Origin: an uncultured Roseiflexaceae bacterium
Lineage (GTDB): Bacteria; Chloroflexota; Chloroflexia; Chloroflexales; Roseiflexaceae
Direction of reading: 5' to 3'
Assembly: GCA_903932805.1 (NCBI GenBank)
Contig: CAIZHO010000466.1
Span: 1-11,304 of the forward strand
Length of the DNA stretch: 11,304 bases
Under the pieces are notes generated by a model that saw only the letters and a list, made by a program, of their open reading frames with translations, did not search any database and had not been told where the DNA came from. Below, piece by piece: positions 1 through 6,090 of this stretch (the first letter of the stretch is position 1; every line of letters starts with the position of its first letter). Made by a program: the position numbers and the translations under genes.

Positions 1-16
1 ACAGAAGTCCGTTCAT
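1..16 (-). CDS. Probable 5' end of the next operon gene (partial)
   Basis: An ATG at 16-14 on the minus strand follows a purine-rich AAGGG five bases upstream and opens a frame that runs off the window after five codons (M-N-G-L-L). It lies 89 bp beyond the cdsA stop, in the same direction. In many bacteria the genes after cdsA encode DXP reductoisomerase or the RseP site-2 protease. A hydrophobic start such as NGLL would suit RseP better, but five residues cannot decide this. A loose -10-like TACAAT lies at 50-45 without a convincing -35, so the gene may be read through from cdsA. Confidence 0.4.
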
Positions 17-105
17 ATGCACCCTTTTTCACTGTACTAGTCATATTGTAGTAGTGCAATGCGAACCGATGGGTGAAAACAAGATGAGGGTTTGCAGTAA
101 TCCTG

Positions 106-951
106 TTAGAACAGGGTTGTAATGATGTAAAACATTATAGGTACCATGAACAAGATGGAATCGATCCGATCCAGCATACCCCCATGACCAGGGAGGATCG
201 AGCCTGCGTCTTTGATGCCGAGTTGGCGTTTGATATGCGATTCGGCAAGGTCGCCTATGGGCCCCAACACGCCCGCGAGCGCGCCGAGGGCAATTGTGAT
301 GAGGGGCGACAGCGGTAGGCCAAATAATGCAGAGACCACAAACGCAGTGATGATGGCACCAAAAAAGCCGCCAATGCTACCCTCCCAGGTCTTTTTGGGG
401 CTGAGACGTGGAGCGAGCGGAGTTTTGCCAAAGCTGCGACCGCTAAAGTACGCACAGGTGTCGGCCAGCCACGTGGTTGCCAATGTAAAGACAATCCACG
501 CAAAACCGGAGCTAACGCCTGTTATGAGTGCCTCGGGATTGAGTGGTGTTTCAACGGTGCGCAGCAAAATGAGGTGCGAGAGCAGGAACGGAATATAGAG
601 CATCGCGGCGAGACTGAACGCCCACGAGTACAGCGGCTGTTCGTCTTCGGTACGGAGGACCGCTATGCACAAAGAAACAACGGTTCCGATTGCAATAACC
701 GGTGCAAATGATGCAATGCTGTCAGAGTCTCGCCATGCGCTGCCGACCAACGCACCAGCAAAAATGTACCAAAATGGCAGGTACGGGCGGAGTTTGCGCT
801 CTGCCATGCTCCCAAATACTTCGCTCAAACAAATGAACGAAGCAATCAAGACAAGGATTGCCACACTGGTGACCGACCACCAGAGCAATGCGATAAGAAT
901 AGGGAGTAACGGCACGACCGTTAAAATCCGTTGCAAAACAGGGTTAGGCAT
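106..951 (-). CDS. cdsA: Phosphatidate cytidylyltransferase (CDP-diacylglycerol synthase)
   Basis: The enzyme makes CDP-diacylglycerol from CTP and phosphatidic acid in the inner membrane, the branch point for phosphatidylglycerol and other phospholipids. The protein is strongly hydrophobic with about seven or eight predicted membrane segments. Near the C-terminus it carries the full family signature: S-H-I-K-R, then K-D-A-G, then L-P-G-H-G-G-M-L-D-R-I-D. An earlier WLADTCAYFSGRSFGK and SPKKTWEGSIGG stretch is also typical. The frame stays open to an ATG at 990, which would overlap uppS by 47 bp and add 13 polar residues. I prefer the ATG at 951: it overlaps the uppS stop as ATGCCTAA, and the residues after it match the usual family start. 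Neither start has a strong ribosome binding site, so coupling to uppS translation is likely. Last complete gene of the operon. Confidence 0.95.
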   Translation of the reverse strand: MPNPVLQRILTVVPLLPILIALLWWSVTSVAILVLIASFICLSEVFGSMAERKLRPYLPFWYIFAGALVGSAWRDSDSIASFAPVIAIGTVVSLCIAVLRTEDEQPLYSWAFSLAAMLYIPFLLSHLILLRTVETPLNPEALITGVSSGFAWIVFTLATTWLADTCAYFSGRSFGKTPLAPRLSPKKTWEGSIGGFFGAIITAFVVSALFGLPLSPLITIALGALAGVLGPIGDLAESHIKRQLGIKDAGSILPGHGGMLDRIDSILFMVPIMFYIITTLF

Positions 952-1672
952 TGGAGCCAACGCCCCCGTACCGGCGGTCTCGTTTGCCATAATCGTCTAT
1001 CGCCTGCTGTAACAATTGCGGAGTGAAATCCGGCCAGAACACCTGTGTTGGCCAATACTCACTATAGGCTGCTTCCCATATCATAAAGTTCGAGAGGCGC
1101 CATTCGCCACTGGTGCGAATAATGAGGTCCAAGTCAGGCACACCATGACTCGAGAGGTGTTCGCTGATCAGCTGTTCACTCACATCAGCAGGCGTTGCTC
1201 CGCTCGAGACGATGGATTTGACGGCATTCACAATATCTTGGCGACCACTGTAGTTGAAGGCAACACAGAGGGTGATTCGCGTACAATGGGCGGTTCGTGC
1301 GACCGAATGCCGGATTTTTTCCGCCAAGTGCGGAGCAATCCCCGTGAGTGAACCGAGGTGTTGAATGCGTACATTCTCGTTGATGAGCGTATCGACTTCA
1401 CGATCGAGAAATTCACCGAGCAGCATCATGAGCCCTTGGACTTCGAGCGAAGGGCGACGCCAGTTTTCGGTAGAAAATGCATAGAGAGACAGATATTTGA
1501 TGCCCATGTTTGCAGCTGCGCGAATAATCGGTTGGATGTTTTCGACCCCCGCACGGTGCCCAGCATGACGGGAACGGCCTTTTTGGGTCGCCCAACGACC
1601 ATTACCATCCATGATGATGCCAATGTGTCGGGGGATACGCTGGTTGTCGGTGCTCGCGGTTGCATCGGTCAT
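944..1672 (-). CDS. uppS: Isoprenyl transferase (undecaprenyl diphosphate synthase)
   Basis: A cis-prenyltransferase that adds isopentenyl diphosphate units to farnesyl diphosphate, giving the C55 lipid carrier for cell-wall precursors. The 242 residues are the usual length. Visible landmarks are MDGNGRWA with the catalytic Asp22, the FSTENW motif at 66-71, and RTSGE at 186-190 followed by R192 and S194, the diphosphate-binding region. The protein is soluble or peripheral at the membrane. It starts seven bases after the frr stop, so translation is probably coupled. The ribosome binding site is weak: GGAG lies 13 bases away and AGG nearer. The gene overlaps cdsA at its 3' end. Chain length is inferred from the family; a shorter-chain product cannot be excluded. 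Confidence 0.95.
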   Translation of the reverse strand: MTDATASTDNQRIPRHIGIIMDGNGRWATQKGRSRHAGHRAGVENIQPIIRAAANMGIKYLSLYAFSTENWRRPSLEVQGLMMLLGEFLDREVDTLINENVRIQHLGSLTGIAPHLAEKIRHSVARTAHCTRITLCVAFNYSGRQDIVNAVKSIVSSGATPADVSEQLISEHLSSHGVPDLDLIIRTSGEWRLSNFMIWEAAYSEYWPTQVFWPDFTPQLLQQAIDDYGKRDRRYGGVGSNA

Positions 1673-1679
1673 GGTGTAC

Positions 1680-2237
1680 CTAGATCTCCAGCACTTCTGC
1701 CTCTTTGTGTGCCCCGATTTGTTCCAGCTCTTTGGTGGCTTTGTCCACCAGTTCCTGGAGCTTCTCGCCGCCGCGACGTTGCTCGTCTTCGGAGATCATC
1801 TTTTCAGACTCGAGTTCTTTGAGTGATTCCATACCTTCACGGCGGACATTTCGCAACGCCACTTTGCTCTCTTCAACGCGGGATTTGACCTGCTTGACGA
1901 GTTCACGACGGCGGTCCTCGGTGAGGGGTGGCAAGTTGAGCCGGATGATGCGCCCATCGTTGTTGGGGTTGAGCCCCAAATCTGAGACTTTAATAGCCTT
2001 TTCGATGGATTTGATCATGCTGGCATCGAATGGTTGGATCACAATCATCCGTGGGTCTGGGGTGGTAATCGAAGCCATTTGATTGAGCGGCAGCATGTCG
2101 CCATATGCCTCGACCTGGAGGTGTTCGACCAAAGCGGGAGTTGCACGGCCGGTGCGGATGCTTACGAGTGAATGACGCAATGCTTCGGCGGTCTTTTTGA
2201 GGCGCACTTCGGCGTCTTTGAGCACTTCGTTAATCAT
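1680..2237 (-). CDS. frr: Ribosome recycling factor
   Basis: RRF works with EF-G to split post-termination ribosomes. The 185 residues equal the family norm. The N-terminal helix carries the conserved [15 protein letters not shown] stretch, followed by the beta-rich domain II ([28 protein letters not shown]) and the long charged C-terminal helices with [14 protein letters not shown] and the VALRNVRR segment. There are no unusual insertions. The ATG follows pyrH by six bases; its ribosome binding site (AAAGG, about nine bases upstream) lies inside the end of pyrH, so the two are a close translational pair. The pyrH-frr order is a widely conserved bacterial arrangement. Confidence 0.97.
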   Translation of the reverse strand: MINEVLKDAEVRLKKTAEALRHSLVSIRTGRATPALVEHLQVEAYGDMLPLNQMASITTPDPRMIVIQPFDASMIKSIEKAIKVSDLGLNPNNDGRIIRLNLPPLTEDRRRELVKQVKSRVEESKVALRNVRREGMESLKELESEKMISEDEQRRGGEKLQELVDKATKELEQIGAHKEAEVLEI

Positions 2238-2243
2238 AGAGAA

Positions 2244-2972
2244 TTACCTTTCGTTGCTCACGAGGGTACCGACGTGTTCGCCCATCAGGATACGACGAAT
2301 GGTGCCGGGGTCGTTGGGATTAAAGACGACAATAGGGATATTGTTGTCCATACAGAATGTCAAAGCGGTGCTGTCCATTACCGTCAGCCCCTGTTGGATT
2401 GCATCCATGTAGGTCAGTTTGTCATACCGGGTGGCGTCTGGATTGCGCCGTGGATCTGCAGTGTAGACCCCATCGACACCATTTTTGGCCATCAGGATAA
2501 CTTCGCAATGCATTTCTGCGGCGCGCAACGCTGCTGCCGAATCGGTACTGAAGTACGGATTACCAGTGCCAGCGGCCAGTATGACCACACGGCGCTTCTC
2601 GAGGTGACGGGCAGCGCGGCGCCGCAGATACGGCTCGGTGACTTCGTCCATTTTGATGGCAGTCATGGTACGGGTATGCATCCCGTGCCGTTCGAGTGCA
2701 TCTTGGAGCGCCAGTGCATTGATAATGGTCGCGAGCATACCCATGTAATGGGACTGTGCAGGATCCATCCCCAGTGCAATTGCTTTTTGACCACCCCGCC
2801 AGATGTTGCCACCGCCGACGACAACCGCGATTTCGACACCCAGCTCATGAATGGCACGTATTTCACGTGCGTAGAATTCAAGCACGCTCTGGTCAATCGT
2901 CTGTTCGTGTGCGCCTGCGAGGGCTTCTCCGCTGAGTTTGAGGAGGATGCGTTTGAACTTTGCAGTCGTCAT
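2244..2972 (-). CDS. pyrH: UMP kinase (uridylate kinase), bacterial hexameric type
   Basis: The enzyme phosphorylates UMP to UDP with ATP, feeding UTP, CTP and wall-sugar nucleotides. It belongs to the amino-acid-kinase fold, not the adenylate-kinase-like eukaryotic type. From the chosen start it has 242 residues, with KLSGEA at 12-17, GGGNIWRG at 53-60, TGNPYFSTDSAAALRA for nucleotide binding, and KNGVDGVYTADPR near the second half. Family members are usually inhibited by UTP and activated by GTP; this cannot be read here. The frame extends to TTG codons at 2990 and 2987, but these lie within or at the foot of the tsf-pyrH hairpin. The ATG at 2972 fits the family start, with only a weak GGAC upstream. 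Confidence 0.97.
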   Translation of the reverse strand: MTTAKFKRILLKLSGEALAGAHEQTIDQSVLEFYAREIRAIHELGVEIAVVVGGGNIWRGGQKAIALGMDPAQSHYMGMLATIINALALQDALERHGMHTRTMTAIKMDEVTEPYLRRRAARHLEKRRVVILAAGTGNPYFSTDSAAALRAAEMHCEVILMAKNGVDGVYTADPRRNPDATRYDKLTYMDAIQQGLTVMDSTALTFCMDNNIPIVVFNPNDPGTIRRILMGEHVGTLVSNER

Positions 2973-2985
2973 GATTCGTCCATTC

Positions 2986-3021
2986 AACAAACAGCGGAGG
3001 CAAATGCCTCCGCTGTTTGTT
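2986..3021 (-). terminator. Perfect 17-bp hairpin between tsf and pyrH
   Basis: Bases 2986-3002 pair without mismatch with 3005-3021, leaving a two-base centre. On the minus-strand transcript the hairpin begins five bases after the tsf stop and is GC-rich in its upper part. It is followed by UGUUUGUUGAAUGG, a broken rather than clean U-tract. It looks like a partial intrinsic terminator or attenuator between the ribosomal pair and pyrH-frr-uppS-cdsA, or an RNase III or 3'-end stabilising site. The hairpin ends 13 bases before the pyrH ATG, so no separate pyrH promoter fits between them. Confidence 0.65.
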
Positions 3022-3025
3022 TGGT

Positions 3026-3556
3026 TTAGTTGCCGATTTCGTAGCGGGTGAATCGTCGTACGACGACGTTTTCTCGCAGTTTGGCCACTGCTGCCTGAAT
3101 CATGTCTTCGATGGTCTGCGAAGGATTACGCACGTATGGCTGCTTGAGCAACACGACTTCTTCGTAGTATTTGGCTGCGGTCAATCCGCTGGCTGCGACT
3201 TCTGCTTCGGGGACTTCGTCGGTCGTGACATACTTGGGGTTGACCGCAGCAACATGCATAGCGATGTTCTTGCAGAGTTCCAAAAAGTCTGGGGTACGGG
3301 CAACGAAGTCGGTTTCGCAGTTGATTTCGACCATCGCGGCCATCTTGGCGCCGTTGTGCACGTACGTCTCGATACGGCCTTCGTTGGCGTCGCGGCCTTT
3401 GACTTTATCGCTGACCTTGAGGCCACGCTCGCGCAACATTTCAATGGCTTTGTCCATGTTGCCATCGCTCTGTGCCAAGATGTCTTTGCATTCTTTGATG
3501 CCTGCGCCGGTGCGTTCGCGCAGTTCTTTGACCATTTGTGCGGTTACTTCAGCCAC
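3026..3556 (-). CDS. tsf: Elongation factor Ts, short form
   Basis: EF-Ts is the nucleotide exchange factor that regenerates EF-Tu-GTP. The N-terminal UBA-like domain (AEVTAQMVKELRERTGAG, then KECKDILAQSDGNMDKAIE) and the core motif NCETDFVAR are plain. At 176 residues it is much shorter than enteric EF-Ts (about 280) and closer to the Thermus type, which carries one core subdomain and dimerises; dimerisation here is inferred. The frame is open further upstream to 3610. The GTG at 3556 is chosen because a strong AAAGGAG sits six bases before it and the residues from there match the family start. The upstream part is a non-coding hairpin. rpsB lies 71 bp upstream. Confidence 0.96.
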   Translation of the reverse strand: MAEVTAQMVKELRERTGAGIKECKDILAQSDGNMDKAIEMLRERGLKVSDKVKGRDANEGRIETYVHNGAKMAAMVEINCETDFVARTPDFLELCKNIAMHVAAVNPKYVTTDEVPEAEVAASGLTAAKYYEEVVLLKQPYVRNPSQTIEDMIQAAVAKLRENVVVRRFTRYEIGN

Positions 3557-3583
3557 GGGGGAGCTCCTTTGTCGGTAGTGAGC

Positions 3584-3619
3584 ACACGGGGAACGACGCA
3601 TGATGCGCATTCCCCGTGT
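3584..3619 (-). other. Hairpin in the rpsB-tsf gap
   Basis: Bases 3584-3593 pair perfectly with 3610-3619 (ten base pairs, ACACGGGGAA type). After a small internal loop, 3597-3600 pair with 3604-3607. The structure fills most of the 71-bp gap, starts about nine bases after the rpsB stop and ends about 28 bases before the tsf GTG. No U-run follows on the minus strand, so it is unlikely to be a simple terminator. It may protect the rpsB 3' end or adjust tsf output. Confidence 0.55.
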
Positions 3620-3627
3620 TCGGCATA

Positions 3628-4407
3628 TTATTCTTTGTCGGTAGCGACGTCAGCGGCAGCATTCATCAATGCAGCCTGTGTCTGACCATGGTCACCACGA
3701 GCGGATTCTCGGCGGGTCATGCCTTCGATGGCGGCGTCGGCGATACGTGATGTCACCAAGCGGATGCTGCGGATCGCATCATCGTTGCTTGGGATGATGT
3801 AGTCGATGTTGTCTGGGTCACAGTTTGTGTCGACCATTGCGACGACTGGGATCCCGACTTTGATTGCTTCGGCCAAGGCCAATGACTCTTTGTGTGGGTC
3901 GACAATGAAGATAGCACCGGGCAAACGATCCATCGTTTTGATGCCACTGAACACCTTGTACAGCTTCTCGATTTCTTCGAGGCGCTTGCCGGCTTCGGCT
4001 TTGGTCAAGCGGCTGAAGTCACCGCGGTCGCGCTGTGCTTCGAGGTCGGCCAAGTAGCGCAAGCGGCGCCGAATGGTCGAGAAATTAGTCATTGTGCCGC
4101 CCAACCAGCGCTGCGTGATGTAGTGCTGACCGGCACGGGTTGCTTCTTGCTGGATGGTCTCTTGGGCTTGCTTTTTGGTGCCGACGAACAGCACCTTGCC
4201 GCCAGCGGCGACCATGTCGGTGATGTAGTTGTACGCGCCATTCAACCCGTCGACCGTCTGTTGCAGGTCGAGCACATGGATCCCATTGCGAGCGCCGAAG
4301 ATGAACGGCTTCATTTTGGGATTCCACCGGCGGGTTTGGTGGCCAAAGTGTGCGCCTGCCTCAAGCAGTGCGCGCAGAGACGCGATCCGGCTGTTGCCTT
4401 CAGTCAT
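3628..4407 (-). CDS. rpsB: 30S ribosomal protein S2
   Basis: S2 binds late to the 30S subunit at the head-body junction and is needed for recruiting S1. The sequence has all expected landmarks: [21 protein letters not shown] at the start, [36 protein letters not shown], the helical [10 protein letters not shown] part of the coiled-coil insertion, [24 protein letters not shown] and [12 protein letters not shown]. The total of 259 residues is normal. Two ATGs are possible; 4407 is preferred over 4425 because AAGGAG lies seven bases upstream and the six extra residues (MKKESP) are translated from that ribosome binding site. It heads the operon, with an extended -10 promoter and a foldable leader upstream. 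Confidence 0.98.
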   Translation of the reverse strand: MTEGNSRIASLRALLEAGAHFGHQTRRWNPKMKPFIFGARNGIHVLDLQQTVDGLNGAYNYITDMVAAGGKVLFVGTKKQAQETIQQEATRAGQHYITQRWLGGTMTNFSTIRRRLRYLADLEAQRDRGDFSRLTKAEAGKRLEEIEKLYKVFSGIKTMDRLPGAIFIVDPHKESLALAEAIKVGIPVVAMVDTNCDPDNIDYIIPSNDDAIRSIRLVTSRIADAAIEGMTRRESARGDHGQTQAALMNAAADVATDKE

Positions 4408-4423
4408 GGGAGACTCCTTCTTC

Positions 4424-4494
4424 ATACGTAAAACGTATCCGCCACCCCCGTCAGCCCGAGTGAGACGCCATGAGCGCAGGATTCACTGGTCGGG
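4424..4494 (-). promoter_or_regulatory. Structured rpsB 5' leader, possible S2 autoregulation site
   Basis: Three pairings can be drawn in the roughly 110-base leader. Bases 4490-4494 plus 4483-4486 pair with 4455-4463, giving nine base pairs with a three-base CCA bulge. Bases 4493-4499 can alternatively pair with 4443-4449. A small perfect hairpin, 4424-4429 with 4433-4438 and an AAA loop, sits just before the ribosome binding site. rpsB leaders in several bacteria are bound by S2 for feedback control; assigning that here is inference from position and foldability only. Confidence 0.4.
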
Positions 4495-4522
4495 AGGTGT
4501 GTGATATAGAACACCGCTGAGA

Positions 4523-4531
4523 ATTATACCA
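4523..4531 (-). promoter_or_regulatory. Extended -10 promoter of the rpsB operon
   Basis: The minus strand reads TGGTATAAT, a consensus -10 hexamer (4528-4523) with the TGn extension (4531-4529). No good -35 hexamer lies 16-18 bases upstream, as is common for extended -10 promoters. Transcription should start near 4516, about 110 bases before the rpsB ATG. The box lies about 20 bases past the stop of the upstream gene on the same strand. Confidence 0.65.
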
Positions 4532-4550
4532 TACCTGGAGGACATTGCGC

Positions 4551-5045
4551 TCATTCGTTAGTGGGAGTCTGAACCACGCGGTAGCGAAAGTCACAAAACG
4601 GAGCCCCTTCCATGATGGTCTGTGTGCGTGTCAGGCGGATGTCGGCAGAAAACCCCTCGATCAACGCCGCATCACGATTGCACGAAAACACTGCTCCGAG
4701 TTCGGCCAAGCCGAGTGCGCTATACAACTCTGCATAGCGACAACGGGTCACATTGAACCCAAATGCAGTCGGGCTTTGTTCGATGACATCAATGACCAAT
4801 GCGTCGTCTTTGGTCCAGAGTTTGAGTGAATCAGCAAAGTTTGCGATGGTTGCTTCGCCATATGTGCGGGCCATTTCGGCCCCCTGGGTGCGTGCGATTT
4901 CTGCGATGGTGTCGCGGACCGTTGCGATGACCTGCGCACGGTCGTTCGTCTGCGCAAATGCATCAATAAGTGGGGCCAACAGGCGTGCTTCGATTTCGCG
5001 GCGCGTCAAGACGCCGATTGCATTGAGGGTGTCAGGTGGGGTCAT
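4551..5045 (-). CDS. 2-aminothiazoline-4-carboxylate (ATC) hydrolase family protein
   Basis: The C-terminal half matches my memory of the L-2-amino-thiazoline-4-carboxylic acid hydrolase domain: [34 protein letters not shown], then [20 protein letters not shown]. In the pathway studied in Pseudomonas, this enzyme opens the ATC ring to a carbamoyl-cysteine that a second hydrolase converts to L-cysteine. Candidate catalytic or metal-binding residues are C102, C122 and C151 with E106 and E146. The N-terminal third is helical and less typical. There is no signal peptide or membrane segment. An AAGGAGG four bases before the ATG gives a strong start. No racemase or carbamoyl-cysteine hydrolase gene is next to it, so its real substrate is open. 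Family call fairly sure, reaction uncertain. Confidence 0.8.
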   Translation of the reverse strand: MTPPDTLNAIGVLTRREIEARLLAPLIDAFAQTNDRAQVIATVRDTIAEIARTQGAEMARTYGEATIANFADSLKLWTKDDALVIDVIEQSPTAFGFNVTRCRYAELYSALGLAELGAVFSCNRDAALIEGFSADIRLTRTQTIMEGAPFCDFRYRVVQTPTNE

Positions 5046-5065
5046 GTGTCCTCCTTGAAATAGGC

Positions 5066-5081
5066 TATACTGCGCGCAGTA
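5066..5081 (+). promoter_or_regulatory. Candidate promoter and palindromic operator in a divergent gap
   Basis: The 56 bp between the ATC-hydrolase-family gene and the plus-strand membrane-protein gene hold a -10-like TATACT (5066-5071) without a good -35. A perfect 14-bp palindrome, TACTGCGCGCAGTA (5068-5081), overlaps it. On the minus strand a weaker TATAGC (5069-5064) could serve the other gene. A TTGAAA at 5055-5060 is a good -35 match, but no -10 lies at proper spacing. A repressor site acting on both genes is possible; this is inference. Confidence 0.35.
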
Positions 5082-5101
5082 CTGTTAGACAGAGGTTGGC
5101 T

Positions 5102-5314
5102 ATGGCAAACACGACTCCCGAACAACGAGCACGGCGCGGTTGTCACTTTATTATCCTCTTGTTTGCGGTGTTGACGGGGCTGAATTACATGGATGGTGGC
5201 ACCGCAAGCCTGCTGTTTCGTATTTTTGGTGTCTGTCTTATTGTTGCAATCATCGCACGGCTTGTGATTGCGACCGACCGGCAGCAGCCCGAACCCCCAG
5301 AGGTGAAAAAATGA
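5102..5314 (+). CDS. Small two-helix membrane protein, 70 residues
   Basis: I do not recognise a family. The protein has a short basic, polar N-terminus (residues 1-13, with RARR), a hydrophobic segment at about 14-29, a short turn with DGG at 31-33, a second hydrophobic segment at about 35-57, and a polar, proline-rich tail ending KK. The positive residues before helix one suggest both ends face the cytoplasm. AGAGG six bases before the ATG gives a clear ribosome binding site. The stop overlaps the next start as ATGA, so the protein is co-translated with uridine phosphorylase. That makes it a real gene despite its size, and may hint at a link to nucleoside handling, which the sequence does not prove. 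Confidence 0.8.
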   Translation: MANTTPEQRARRGCHFIILLFAVLTGLNYMDGGTASLLFRIFGVCLIVAIIARLVIATDRQQPEPPEVKK

Positions 5315-6090
5315 CACACGAACGCTTCTATCACATCGGCTACGGCAGGGGCGATTTCGGTGCTGCACTGCCGACGATGGCATTGCTGTCGGGGGATCCA
5401 GAACGGGCCGCCATGATTGCACAGAAACATCTATCGAATGTGACGGTGTTGTCAGACCATCGTGGCTTGCACAGCTCGCTAGGATATTTGCCCAATGGGA
5501 CGCCGGTTATTTCGGCGACGAGCGGGATGGGTGCGCCGTCGCTCAGCATCGTCGTCAACGAGCTGGTACAGGTGGGGATTCGCACCATTATCCGCGTCGG
5601 TACATGCGGATCAATCCAGCCGCACGTATTGCCTGGGCATGTCGTGGTTTCGCAAGCGGCACTCTGTCGTCAAGGGGCGGCCAGCGACATCGCGCCACTC
5701 GAGTACCCCGCTGCCGCGGACCCGTATGTGACCATCGCCCTCATGGAGGCAGCGCACGCTGCGGGTATTCCTGCACACATGGGCGTCACTGCGTCGGTTG
5801 ACACGTTCTACGAAGGGCAAGAACGCCATGCATCGGCAAACCCACATCTGTTGCGGCAGCACATCGGGGCGACCGCCGAATACCAGCATCTGAATGTGTT
5901 GAACTACGAGATGGAAGCGGGTACGTTATTCAAAATGGGGTTGGTGTACGGGTTCGCTGCAGGCTGCGTCTGTGCAGCAGTCGCCCAACGGACCACCGCC
6001 GAAACGATCGTATTGGATCAGAAAGCCGAAGGCGTCGATCGGGCAATCCGGACCGCCGTCGCTGCCTTGACGCGGCTCTCTGGTCGTTAG
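5311..6090 (+). CDS. udp: Uridine phosphorylase
   Basis: The enzyme cleaves uridine with phosphate to uracil and ribose-1-phosphate in pyrimidine salvage, in the cytoplasm. It has 259 residues, normal for the NP-I family. Visible features are GDPER at 28-32 for phosphate binding, RVGTCGSIQPH at 95-105, the VDTFYEGQER block whose Q170 and R172 correspond to the uracil-recognising Gln and Arg of the E. coli enzyme, and NYEMEAGTL from 198, whose E200-M201-E202 bind the ribose. The Gln-Arg pair favours uridine over purine nucleosides. The E. coli MESATL sequence reads MEAGTL here, a small change near the active site. GAGG seven bases before the ATG supports the start; the frame is open further upstream but overlaps the small membrane gene. 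It ends against the convergent lipoprotein gene with overlapping stops. Confidence 0.93.
   Translation: MTHERFYHIGYGRGDFGAALPTMALLSGDPERAAMIAQKHLSNVTVLSDHRGLHSSLGYLPNGTPVISATSGMGAPSLSIVVNELVQVGIRTIIRVGTCGSIQPHVLPGHVVVSQAALCRQGAASDIAPLEYPAAADPYVTIALMEAAHAAGIPAHMGVTASVDTFYEGQERHASANPHLLRQHIGATAEYQHLNVLNYEMEAGTLFKMGLVYGFAAGCVCAAVAQRTTAETIVLDQKAEGVDRAIRTAVAALTRLSGR

Noticed and set aside
102..115. Small inverted repeat CCTGTT-AG-AACAGG over the cdsA stop codon as a terminator
   Set aside because: Only six base pairs with a two-base loop and no U-run after it on the minus strand; too weak to call.
2172..3685. Plus-strand open frames of 285 and 222 codons opposite frr, pyrH, tsf and rpsB
   Set aside because: Shadows of conserved housekeeping genes: rich in Cys, His and Phe, no ribosome binding site, no family resemblance.
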